Of a stretch of 64,000 nucleotides of DNA, positions 52,247 through 60,689 are shown in pieces. The notes beneath the pieces are model-generated. The model did no database searches. It was not told the origin of the DNA and was given only the letters and a program-made list of their open reading frames with translations. The position numbers were made by a program, and so were the translations under genes. Origin of the DNA: VAZQ01 sp963702695 (GTDB taxonomy: Bacteria; Pseudomonadota; Alphaproteobacteria; Rhizobiales; Xanthobacteraceae). The DNA lies in the NCBI GenBank assembly GCA_963702695.1, contig CAVPDS010000002.1, forward strand, positions 1-64,000. The letters run 5' to 3'. How positions within the stretch are numbered: the stretch's first letter is position 1; every line of letters starts with the position of its first letter.

Positions 52247-53584
52247 ATGATCTTCGAACCGTTCAAGATCAAGAACGTCGAGTTCGCCAACCGGATCATG
52301 CGGTCGTCGGTGGGCGGGCGGACCTCCGCCTACAACAGCATGGTCACCGACGTCTGGAAGAATTTCGAGATGAAATTCGCCGCCGGCGGCGTCGGCTGCA
52401 TCATCTCGACCACCTTCCATGTCGAGCACGAGCGGCAGGCGCCGTTCGAATATCCCTCGTTGTGCGACGACAAGTTCATCGCGCCGTTGCAAAAGCGCGT
52501 GGCGGTCATCAGGGAGACCGGCTGCCGCTACATCATCCAGCTTGGCGACCCCGGCTATGCGACGCAGACCGCGCTGTTTCCCTTGAAGCGCGAACATTCG
52601 CTGTCCTCGTCGGGCGGCTTCGAGCTGTTGTACGGCCACGCCAACCGCCGCATCGAAATGACCGAGGAGGAGATCGCGCGCGAGATCGAGCTGTTCGCCA
52701 AGGCGGCAGTGCGCGTGCGCGAGGCGGGGGCGGACGGCATCGAGATCACGATCGAGAAGGGCTACCTCATCCATCAGTTCCTCAATCCTGGATTCAACCG
52801 GCGCACCGATGCCTGGGGCGGCTCCCCGGAAAGGCGTTTCCGCTTCTGCGCCGAAGTGATCAAGGCGGTGCGGCGCGCGGTAGGTGACGATTTCATCGTC
52901 GGCGTGCGGCTGTCGGCGATCGATTTCAACGCCTATCCGTTCCAGAATTTCATTTTCCGCATGCCGTGGGTGTTTCCACTGCGGAATCACTTCGTCGGCA
53001 ACGGCATCGAGCAGATGCTGGCCTACGCGCGCGAGCTCAAGGCGCTCGGCGTCGATTTCCTGCATGTCACTTCGGGCTACGGCTTCATCAATCCGAAGGG
53101 CAACCCGGGACCGTTCCCATATGAAGAAATGAAGGTGTTCTGCAACGCTACGCGGCATCTGAGCGGCAAGGCCATGGCGCGCTCCGTGCTGCTGAACATC
53201 ATCCCGCCGCCGGTCGGGCGCTGGCTCGGCAACATCGGCTGGCGCTACGAGGAGGGCTCGAACCTGCCCTACGCCGCGATCTTCAGGCAGGAGATCGGGC
53301 TGCCGGTCATCGCCAACGGCGGTTTCCAGCACCGCGACTTCATCGAGGGCGCGCTTGCCGGCAACAAATGCGATTTCGTGTCGATGGCGCGCGCGCTGAT
53401 CGCCAATCCGGACCTGGTGCGGCAATTCGCGGCCGGACACGACCCGGAGAATCTCTGCACGCACTGCAACCGCTGCGCTGCGCGCACGGCGACGAGCCCA
53501 CTCGGATGTTACGAGCCCAAGCGGTTTCCCTCGATCGAGGCGATGCAGGAGCAGATTTTGGATTGGAACCGCCCGGACGTGTGA
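52247..53584 (+). CDS. NADH:flavin oxidoreductase / Old Yellow Enzyme family protein
   Basis: 445 residues from the ATG at 52247, preceded by GAGGGGGG. An FMN-binding TIM barrel: MIFEPFKIKNVEFANRIMRS, QFLNPGFNRRTDAWGGSPERRFRF and IANGGFQHRDF. The end carries CTHCNRC and another Cys 11 residues on, the iron-sulfur ligands of 2,4-dienoyl-CoA reductase-type members, but the FAD/NAD domain that usually follows is missing. An FMN/4Fe-4S reductase using a separate electron donor is likely. Confidence 0.88.
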   Translation: MIFEPFKIKNVEFANRIMRSSVGGRTSAYNSMVTDVWKNFEMKFAAGGVGCIISTTFHVEHERQAPFEYPSLCDDKFIAPLQKRVAVIRETGCRYIIQLGDPGYATQTALFPLKREHSLSSSGGFELLYGHANRRIEMTEEEIAREIELFAKAAVRVREAGADGIEITIEKGYLIHQFLNPGFNRRTDAWGGSPERRFRFCAEVIKAVRRAVGDDFIVGVRLSAIDFNAYPFQNFIFRMPWVFPLRNHFVGNGIEQMLAYARELKALGVDFLHVTSGYGFINPKGNPGPFPYEEMKVFCNATRHLSGKAMARSVLLNIIPPPVGRWLGNIGWRYEEGSNLPYAAIFRQEIGLPVIANGGFQHRDFIEGALAGNKCDFVSMARALIANPDLVRQFAAGHDPENLCTHCNRCAARTATSPLGCYEPKRFPSIEAMQEQILDWNRPDV

Positions 53585-53671
53585 TTGTCCTCGGCACTCG
53601 GTGGCGGCTCCTCAGGATGCCGCGCCACCTTGGCGCATATGCGCTTTTGCGGGGCCGAACGGCGAACGCTT

Positions 53672-55993
53672 TCAGCGCGGTGTTTGCGCCCCGCGGATCA
53701 ATGTCAGCAGCCGCTCCGGCGTCACCGGCAAATCGGTAATGCGCACCTCGATCGGCCGCAGCGCATCCTCGATCGCGGAGACGATCGCCGCTGGTGCGCC
53801 GATCGTGCCGCTTTCGGCCGCGCCTTTGACGCCGAGCGGATTGAGCGGCGTCGGCAATTCCATGTGATGGATCTCGACCGGCGGCACCACGTCGGAGGTC
53901 GGCAGCAGATAATCAGCGAAGGTGACGGTGAGCGGCTGCCCGCCGTCGTCGTAGCGCATCCATTCGTAGAGCGTCGCGCCGATGCCGTGCGCGACCGCGC
54001 CCTGCACCTGGCCCTCGACCATCATCGGATTGATCATACGGCCGCAATCGTGGACGACCACATAGCGCGTGAGCCGCACGCGGCCGGTCTCCGGGTCGAC
54101 CTCCGCTTCGCACACGTGGGTGCCGTTGGTGTAGGTCAGCGCCGGCGGCTGGTAGTCGCTCGTGGCGGCGAGGCCGGGCGCCATGTTGCCCGGCAGCGCG
54201 AACCCCGCCGCGCCCTGCAGCGATTGCGCGATCTCGGTGAGCGAACGCTGAAGCCCCGGCACGCCGCGTACCCGCACGACGCCGTCGGCAAGTTCGAGAT
54301 CGTCCGCCGCGACTTCGAGGAGCGATGACGCCGCCTGCTTCGCCTTCTCCGCCACCGCGCGCGCGGCGATATGCACAGCGTTGCCGGCGGTCACCGCCTG
54401 GCGACTGGCGTAGGCGCCGAGGCCGAGCGGGATCGCGCCGGTGTCGCCGGCGATGACGTGCACCTGGTCGGGCCGCACGCCGAGCACCGCGGCGGCGAGC
54501 TGCGCCATCATGGTCTGCGTGCCCTGGCCCTGGTCCGCCGCGCCGGTCGCAACCACGATCCGGCCCGACGGACCGACGCGCACGGAGGCGCTCTCGAACG
54601 GCCCGCGGCCGGTGCCTTCGACGTAATTGCCGAGCCCGATCCCGAGCAGGCGGCCTTCACGCCGCGCCGCCTCGCGCCGCGCCGGAAAGTCGGTCCAGCC
54701 GGCGGCTTCGAGCGCACGGCGCTGGCATTCGACATAGTCGCCGCTGTCGTAGGTCATCGCCAGGCCGTCGCGGGTCTTGACCTGGGTGACATACGGCATC
54801 TCATTCGGTGGGATGAGATTGCGCCGGCGTACCTCGTCGCGGGCGAGTTTCAGTTCGGCCGCGATACGGTCGAGCAGGCGCTCCATCACGAACGTGCCCT
54901 GCGGCCGGCCGGCGCCGCGCGTCGACGTCGCGGCTACCATGTTGGTGAGGCAGACCGAGACGTCGAGCGCGAGCGCGGGCAGCACGTAAGGGCCGAGCAG
55001 GTTGGTGGTCGAATTCTGCGGTGTCGACAGGCCCGACGGCGTGAACGCGCCGTGGTCGTGATAGAGATGGCCGCGGATCGCGAGCAGCTTGCCCTGCGCG
55101 CTGATCGCAGCCTCGACGTGCCACTCCTGCACGCGCTCGTGGTTGGTGGCGGTGAAACTCTCGCGGCGATCCTCGATCCATTTGACCGGAGCGTTGAGGA
55201 GCCGCGCCGCGGCGGGAACGACCAGTTCCTCGGGGTAGAACGGATTTTTCGGCCCGAAGCCACCGCCGACCTCGGGCGCGATCACGCGTACCTGGTCCTC
55301 CGCAAGCGCGAGCGCATCGCAGATGACGCGCTTGGTCTTGTGCGGCATCTGGGTCGAATCCCATACAGTCAGCCGGTCCTCGATCGGATCGAAGCGCGCG
55401 AGCACCCCGCGCGCTTCGATCGAATGGCCGCCGCCCTTATGGATGCTGAAAATCTCCGCCACGCGATGCGCGGCAGCGGCGAATGCGGCGTCGGCGTCGC
55501 CGTATTTCACAGTCCAGCGGGCGAGCAGATTGTCCGCGCATTCGAGCCGGGCCTGGGGCGCGTCGCGCGCGAGGCTGGCTTGCAGGCCGGCGATCGCGGG
55601 CAGCGGCTCATAGTCGAGCACGACCGCGCTCGCGGCGTCTTCGGCGATGGCGCGACTTTCCGCCACGACCAGCGCGATCGGCTCGCCGACATGACAAAGC
55701 TCGCGCTCGGCGAGATAGGCGGGATCGACGTGGTAGCGGATCGCGGCGATCGGCAGCGCCAGCGGAATGCGATCGCAGGTCAGCGTGCCCCGCAGGTCGG
55801 CGTAAGTGAAGATCGCGCGCACGCCGGGAATTTTGCGCGCCTGCGAAGCGTCGACGCCGTTGAGCCGCGCATGCGCCACGGGGCTGCGGACGAAGGTCGC
55901 GTGCAGCAGGCCTGGCGGTTCGATGTCGTCGACGAAGCGGCCCATGCCGCGCAGGAGCTTTGCGTCCTCGATGCGCACGACCGGGCGGCCCAT
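53672..55993 (-). CDS. Molybdopterin-binding large subunit, xanthine dehydrogenase/CoxL family
   Basis: About 773 residues from MGRPVVRIEDAKLLRG at 55993; the longer frame begins inside a repeat. Family motifs: GRFVDDI, GGGFGPKNPFYPEE, TRGAGRPQGTFVMERL, GQGTQTMMAQ and the active-site Glu in KGAAESGTIGAPAA. The AYRCAYR loop of true CO dehydrogenase is absent, so it is a general aldehyde/hydroxylase-type subunit. Neither the 2Fe-2S nor the FAD subunit gene is beside it. Confidence 0.88.
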   Translation of the reverse strand: MGRPVVRIEDAKLLRGMGRFVDDIEPPGLLHATFVRSPVAHARLNGVDASQARKIPGVRAIFTYADLRGTLTCDRIPLALPIAAIRYHVDPAYLAERELCHVGEPIALVVAESRAIAEDAASAVVLDYEPLPAIAGLQASLARDAPQARLECADNLLARWTVKYGDADAAFAAAAHRVAEIFSIHKGGGHSIEARGVLARFDPIEDRLTVWDSTQMPHKTKRVICDALALAEDQVRVIAPEVGGGFGPKNPFYPEELVVPAAARLLNAPVKWIEDRRESFTATNHERVQEWHVEAAISAQGKLLAIRGHLYHDHGAFTPSGLSTPQNSTTNLLGPYVLPALALDVSVCLTNMVAATSTRGAGRPQGTFVMERLLDRIAAELKLARDEVRRRNLIPPNEMPYVTQVKTRDGLAMTYDSGDYVECQRRALEAAGWTDFPARREAARREGRLLGIGLGNYVEGTGRGPFESASVRVGPSGRIVVATGAADQGQGTQTMMAQLAAAVLGVRPDQVHVIAGDTGAIPLGLGAYASRQAVTAGNAVHIAARAVAEKAKQAASSLLEVAADDLELADGVVRVRGVPGLQRSLTEIAQSLQGAAGFALPGNMAPGLAATSDYQPPALTYTNGTHVCEAEVDPETGRVRLTRYVVVHDCGRMINPMMVEGQVQGAVAHGIGATLYEWMRYDDGGQPLTVTFADYLLPTSDVVPPVEIHHMELPTPLNPLGVKGAAESGTIGAPAAIVSAIEDALRPIEVRITDLPVTPERLLTLIRGAQTPR

Positions 55994-56017
55994 GCCTGCT
56001 GGGGCGGTGCTCCTTTC

Positions 56018-56140
56018 TTCCCCCTCCCCCTTGTGGGGAGGGCTGGGGTGGGGGGCCTGCAGCAAGTGATTACTTCGAACTGAACAGGCACGGCCCGTCC
56101 CCGACCTCCGACCCCTCCCGACAAGGGGGAGGGGAGAAGG
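56018..56140. repeat. Family C inverted repeat upstream of the molybdopterin subunit gene
   Basis: CCCCCTCCCCCTTGTGGGGA then GGGCTGGGGTGGGG at 56020-56055, with partner CCCCTCCCGACAAGGGGGAG then GGGAGAAGG near 56111-56140. It can form local and long-range stems and lies between the CoxL-like gene and the TctC gene on the minus strand. Confidence 0.6.
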
Positions 56141-56194
56141 AGGAGCGCGTTGCGGGGCGGGGGCAGCGAAGCGAGAAATCGATCATGACACCAT

Positions 56195-57178
56195 TCATTG
56201 GTTCTGCGTTCCGAGCCGCTGCACCACCGGTCCCCAGCGGGTGAATTCCTGCTTGAGATACGCGTCGGATTTCTCCGGCCCGAGGCCGAGCAGCGGCTCG
56301 AAGCCGGACGCCAGGAGCTTGCTCTGAAATGCCTTGTCGGCCCATTCCTTCTGCGTGGTGTCGTTGATTTTTTCGAGCACGGCCCGCGGCGTCGCTGCGG
56401 GCGCGAACAGGCCGAAGAAGGTCTGCGACACAAAATCCGGCAGCCCGGCTTCGATCGCCGTCGGGATGTCGGGGATCGGCTCCAGCCGTTCGCGCGCGTT
56501 GATTGCCAGGATGCGCAGCTTGCCGCTCTTGTGCAGCTCGATTACCTGAGCGGTGATATTCGGGAACACGACCGAGATGTTGCCGCTGAGCAGATCGTTC
56601 ATCGCCGGCGCCATGCCTTTGTAGGGGACGTGGAGCATGTCGAGGCCGGCACGCTGCTTGAACATCTCGACCGTCACATGGGTGATGGCGCCGACGCCGC
56701 CGGAGCCGTAGGTCAGCTTGCCGGGATTGGCCTTGGCGTAGGCGATGAGCTCCTTCACCGATTTCACCGGTAACGTGGGATTGACCGCGATCGAGGTCGA
56801 GGTGGCAGCAAAGATGGTCGCCGGGGCGATATCCTTGATCGCGTCATAGGCCTTGTTGGAGGAGCCTTCGCGCAGGACCAGCGTGCTGGTGCTGCCGAGC
56901 AGCAGCATATAACCGTCGGCGGGCGACTGCGCGACGAGATTGAGCGCGATCGAGGAGCCGCCGCCGCCGCGGTCCTCGACGACGACCGAGCTCAACTCGT
57001 TCTTCACCCGATCGGCCCAGATGCGCGCGATGATGTCATGCACGCCGCCGGCCGAAGACGGCACGATGACGTGGATCGGCCGGCTGGGAAAGGCCTGCGC
57101 CAAGGCGCTGCGCGCCATGAACGCGCCCGCCGCCGTCGCCAATCCGCTCGCAACAAAATCGCGCCGTTGCATCATCAT
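56195..57178 (-). CDS. Tripartite tricarboxylate transporter-type solute-binding protein (TctC/Bug family)
   Basis: 327 residues from the ATG at 57178, with GGAGG six bases upstream. Tat-like start QRRDFVASGLATAAGAFMA, then the Bug fold: FPSRPIHVIVPSSAGGVHDIIARI, VVEDRGGGGSSIALNLVAQSPADGYMLLLG, and the C-terminal GFEPLLGLGPEKSDAYLKQEFTRWG. Bug proteins bind carboxylates; the ligand is unknown. No TctA/TctB permease genes are adjacent, as is common for this expanded family. It may be co-transcribed with the molybdopterin subunit gene. Confidence 0.9.
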   Translation of the reverse strand: MMMQRRDFVASGLATAAGAFMARSALAQAFPSRPIHVIVPSSAGGVHDIIARIWADRVKNELSSVVVEDRGGGGSSIALNLVAQSPADGYMLLLGSTSTLVLREGSSNKAYDAIKDIAPATIFAATSTSIAVNPTLPVKSVKELIAYAKANPGKLTYGSGGVGAITHVTVEMFKQRAGLDMLHVPYKGMAPAMNDLLSGNISVVFPNITAQVIELHKSGKLRILAINARERLEPIPDIPTAIEAGLPDFVSQTFFGLFAPAATPRAVLEKINDTTQKEWADKAFQSKLLASGFEPLLGLGPEKSDAYLKQEFTRWGPVVQRLGTQNQ

Positions 57179-57245
57179 TTCCTCCGCTGTGACCGGGCTT
57201 TGAGTCTAACCGGTCACAGCGCGAAGTGAAATGCGCGGCGCCTCC

Positions 57246-59420
57246 TCAATGCGCCAGCGGATCGGGGCGAAGCTGGAACTTCACCACCTTGGGCTTGGTC
57301 CCCTTGCCGCCCTCGTTGTGGAAGGGCGTACGGTTGCCGAAGGTCGACCACAGGCCGCGGCCTTTCCAGCCGCTGTCGAGATCGTCGATGCGGCCGTCCA
57401 TGCCCTTGGCGAAGAAGCCCATGGGGTAGGGCACGCGAAGCTGGATGAACTTGCCGTCCACCAGGGCGTGGATCGAGTCGGAGTCATTTCCGGTCGCCAT
57501 CGGCACGTCCTGGCCGAGGCCGAATACGTTGTGCTGGTCGACCCAGGTGAAATAGCTCGACTCCGCACTGCCCGGATCGGTCACGCCGGCCATCTGCGGG
57601 CCGGGGAGCGGATAGAGCGTCCAGCCTTCCGGGCATTGCTTGCCGGTGGCGGTCGGTCCGTTCAGCGGACCCTTGCACTTGGTGCGGTCGAAGCTGGCCA
57701 TGTGGCCGCTCGCGAGCGGCACCCACGCGACGCCGCTGCTGTCGACGTCGATGCCGCGCGGCGAATAGCCGGGGAACGGCACCTCGTAGATTTCCGCGAG
57801 CGTCGTCGCCGGCGGGTTGCTGCCGGGATCGAGGCGGATGACCAGGCCCGGGTACCCCAGCGCCGAGCCCCAGATGCTACCGTCCTTCGGGCTCGGCGCG
57901 ATCCCGTAGAAGCCCGCGACCACGCGCTTGTCCTTGGTCGGATCGACCGGCTGGTTGGGCGCAGCATAGCCTTCGTCGCGCTTGCCGTTGCCGTTGGTGT
58001 CGATGATCAGCGGCGACCAGCCCTGCGAGGCCGCTTCATCGCCGGTGGCGTCGAACTTGTCGACGTCGAGCCAGCCGACGATGTCGCCGTTGCCGTTGCC
58101 GCCGACGCCGCTCGACGCCCACAGTCGGTTGTGCGAATCGAACTGGATGTGGTGCGTGCTGAAGCAGGTGTCGACCGTGGTGAAGTTCTTGGTCTTCGGG
58201 TCATACATCACCAACTGCCGTCCGGCCCGCTCGACCGGATAGAGCTTTGCGGAGGGATGGTCGGACCCCTTCTTGCAGAAGGCGGCCGTGCTCGGCCCGT
58301 GGATGCGTGCGGTGAACCACACCCGGCCCTTGCCATCGAACATCGGATTGTGCGGGCTGGTCTGGCTGTCCCAGATCGGCTGGTCGCCCCAATAGGCCGA
58401 GCCGGCAAACATCGGATCGGTGAGCGATGACGGAGTCTTGGGATCGCGCGGCGTGATCTTGATGTCGGTCGCGGTGTTCTTGACCGGATCGAGCACCGGC
58501 ACGTGATCCGTGCTCCATTCCGGCGTGCCGAACAGCGGGCCGTTGGCGTTGATGTTCGGATTGCGCCGGTCGGTCGAAATCTCGTCGTGCAGGTACATCG
58601 TGGGCGTGCCCCAGTCCCACACGCTGACCACGACATTGCGCTCGATCCCCTGCGGGCGCTGCGGCTTGGCAAAGGGAAGCTCGCCGGCGGCGATACGGTC
58701 GGTCCAATCGGCAAAGCCTTTGAGCACCTTCTGCGTGTCGAGCCTGCCGACGTTGCGGGCCATGGTCTCGCTCGCCTGCCCGGACTGGATGCGCCGCACC
58801 CACGCCGAGTAAGTGGAATCGAGCTGGCTGAATTCCTTCGGAATCGTGCGGGTCGCCTTGTTGCCGAGCTGATGGCAGCTCACGCAGCCGTTGGTCTTGA
58901 TGCCGTCGAGCCACATCGCCTGGCTGCGGATGTTGGTCGGGATGCCGTTGCCGCCGGGGCCGGTGCCGGGGAATTCGCTCTTGTCGGGTACGTGCAGCAT
59001 CGAGAACCAATAGATCGCCGGATAGTACTCCGCCGCGGCTGCCGCATTCGGCGCAATGACTGCGGTCAGGTTGAGAATGGTCCCGGGCCTGGTCTGCACC
59101 TTGGGTGAATCGATCAGCCCATAGCCGCGCACCCAGACGTTGTAGTTGGCCGACGGCAGCTCGGGCAGCACGTAGCGGCCGCGGTCATCGGTGACGACCA
59201 TCTTGGCGAATTTGGTCGGGAGATCGGTTGTCTCGGCGACCACCCAGACGCCGGCTTCCGGCCCGTTCGCGCTGGTCACGACGCCACCGAGATCGCTGGC
59301 GCCAACGGTCACCGCCGCCGCCGTGGACTGCTGCGCCTGTACGCTCGCGGACGGAGCGCCAAGGCAGGCCGCGACCGCGATCACCGCTGCGCCGAGATAC
59401 AAACCTGCTCTGAGCTTCAT
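57246..59420 (-). CDS. Secreted haem/beta-propeller protein (CarboxypepD_reg - CxxCH - Vgb-like), large form
   Basis: 724 residues from the ATG at 59420 with GGGAG upstream. Signal peptide (ends SVQAQ). Regulatory-like beta-sandwich (SANGPEAGVWVVAET ... MVVTDDRGRYVLPELP), haem site CVSCH (179-183), then a long propeller with GIDVDSSGVAWVPL, IQFDSHNRLWASSGVGGNGNG and FDGKGRVWFTARIHG. Same architecture as the protein at 29652, but with insertions including a calcium-site-like DTNGNGKRDEGY. Function unknown; a periplasmic redox-coupled lyase or dehydrogenase is possible. Confidence 0.86.
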   Translation of the reverse strand: MKLRAGLYLGAAVIAVAACLGAPSASVQAQQSTAAAVTVGASDLGGVVTSANGPEAGVWVVAETTDLPTKFAKMVVTDDRGRYVLPELPSANYNVWVRGYGLIDSPKVQTRPGTILNLTAVIAPNAAAAAEYYPAIYWFSMLHVPDKSEFPGTGPGGNGIPTNIRSQAMWLDGIKTNGCVSCHQLGNKATRTIPKEFSQLDSTYSAWVRRIQSGQASETMARNVGRLDTQKVLKGFADWTDRIAAGELPFAKPQRPQGIERNVVVSVWDWGTPTMYLHDEISTDRRNPNINANGPLFGTPEWSTDHVPVLDPVKNTATDIKITPRDPKTPSSLTDPMFAGSAYWGDQPIWDSQTSPHNPMFDGKGRVWFTARIHGPSTAAFCKKGSDHPSAKLYPVERAGRQLVMYDPKTKNFTTVDTCFSTHHIQFDSHNRLWASSGVGGNGNGDIVGWLDVDKFDATGDEAASQGWSPLIIDTNGNGKRDEGYAAPNQPVDPTKDKRVVAGFYGIAPSPKDGSIWGSALGYPGLVIRLDPGSNPPATTLAEIYEVPFPGYSPRGIDVDSSGVAWVPLASGHMASFDRTKCKGPLNGPTATGKQCPEGWTLYPLPGPQMAGVTDPGSAESSYFTWVDQHNVFGLGQDVPMATGNDSDSIHALVDGKFIQLRVPYPMGFFAKGMDGRIDDLDSGWKGRGLWSTFGNRTPFHNEGGKGTKPKVVKFQLRPDPLAH

Positions 59421-59705
59421 GTGCGTCTCCCGTCCTTCGTTTGGTGGCTGGCGTCGCGCGCTCGCGGCGATCCGCTCCGATGCCGATGACCAGCGACCCG
59501 ACAACTGAAATCAAGGCGGCATCGCCCAAGCGCCGGGATCGAAATTCTGCACAATCCATCGACCTTTGCAATCACACGCGCAGATTGGAATAAAAGGCCG
59601 CTCGCGGCAGTCCGCGGTGCTAAACGTCGCGTGTGCGTCACGGTCTGCTGCTAGCGCGGTTCGGCGGGGCTGATATCATCCGTTCGCCAGCACAGGAGGC
59701 TCTCC

Positions 59706-60689
59706 ATGAAGCGGCTCGCGACGCTCATCGCCGGGTTGGCGTTTGCCTACAGCGCCGGCGCGGTCGCGGCGCCCTCCGGCACGGTCACGGTCTATACCTC
59801 GCAGCCGAGCGATCAGATCGCCAAGGTGGTGGACGCGTTCAAGAAAGCGCACCCCGCGGTCAAGATCGAGCTGTTCCGGTCCGGCACCACCGAAGTGATG
59901 AACAAGCTGCAGGCGGAATTCGCCGCCGGCCGACCGCAGGCCGACGTGGTGCTGATCGCCGATGCGGTGGCGATGACGCAGCTCAAGAACGACGGGCGGC
60001 TCATGAGCTATCCTGACGCGCCGGCCGGCAAGCTCCCAGCGGCGCTGGTCGATACCGACAAGACGTTCTTCGGGACCAAGCTCATCACCACCGGGATCGT
60101 CATCAACACGCGGCTGGTGAAGGCCGCGCCGAAATCATGGAAGGACCTGCTGGCGCCCGCCGTTGCGGCCAAGACGATCCTGCCGAATCCGCTCTACTCC
60201 GGCGCCGCCGTCATCCACCTCGGCACCATGGTGCAGCAGCCGGAATTCGGCTGGGGCTATTTCGCAACGCTGGCGAAGGGCGGCGCGATCTCGGGCAAGG
60301 GCAACGGCGCAGTCATCGAAGCGGTAGCGCGCGGCGAGAAGGCCTACGGCATCATCATCGACTACATGGCGTTCAACGCCAAGGCGAAGGGGTCGCCGGT
60401 CGACTTCGTGTTCCCGCAGGAGGGCGTGAGCGCGATCACCCAGCCGGTCGCGGTCCTCAAAGCGAGTCGCAACGCGGAAGCCGCCAAGGCTTTCGTCGAC
60501 TGGCAGATCTCGGAGGAGGCGCAGCGCCAATCGGTGGCACAGGGCTACTTTCCGATCTTTCCCGGGATCGAGCCGCCGAAGGGCTACCCGCCGGTATCGT
60601 CGCTCAAGATCATGAGCGCCGATTTCAAGGCGATGCTCGCCAACGACGAGGAGAACAAGCGGAAGTTCACGGAGCTGTTCGGTGGCTGA
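59706..60689 (+). CDS. Fe3+/phosphonate-type ABC transporter solute-binding protein
   Basis: 327 residues with GGAGG upstream and a signal peptide (ends GAVAA). FbpA/AfuA-like fold: GTVTVYTSQPSDQIAKVVDAFKKAHPAV, LIADAVAMTQLK and VFPQEGVSAITQPVAVLK. The usual tyrosine pair of ferric-binding proteins is not clear, so a polyamine, 2-aminoethylphosphonate or other ligand is possible. Overlaps the permease gene by eight bases; first gene of a complete importer. Confidence 0.88.
   Translation: MKRLATLIAGLAFAYSAGAVAAPSGTVTVYTSQPSDQIAKVVDAFKKAHPAVKIELFRSGTTEVMNKLQAEFAAGRPQADVVLIADAVAMTQLKNDGRLMSYPDAPAGKLPAALVDTDKTFFGTKLITTGIVINTRLVKAAPKSWKDLLAPAVAAKTILPNPLYSGAAVIHLGTMVQQPEFGWGYFATLAKGGAISGKGNGAVIEAVARGEKAYGIIIDYMAFNAKAKGSPVDFVFPQEGVSAITQPVAVLKASRNAEAAKAFVDWQISEEAQRQSVAQGYFPIFPGIEPPKGYPPVSSLKIMSADFKAMLANDEENKRKFTELFGG

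Noticed and set aside
53672..55993. Aerobic CO dehydrogenase (coxL)
   Set aside because: The diagnostic AYRCAYR-type active-site loop is not present and coxS/coxM are missing.
54371..56083. 570-codon open frame on the plus strand
   Set aside because: Antisense shadow of the molybdopterin subunit gene; Arg/Ala/His-rich without domains.
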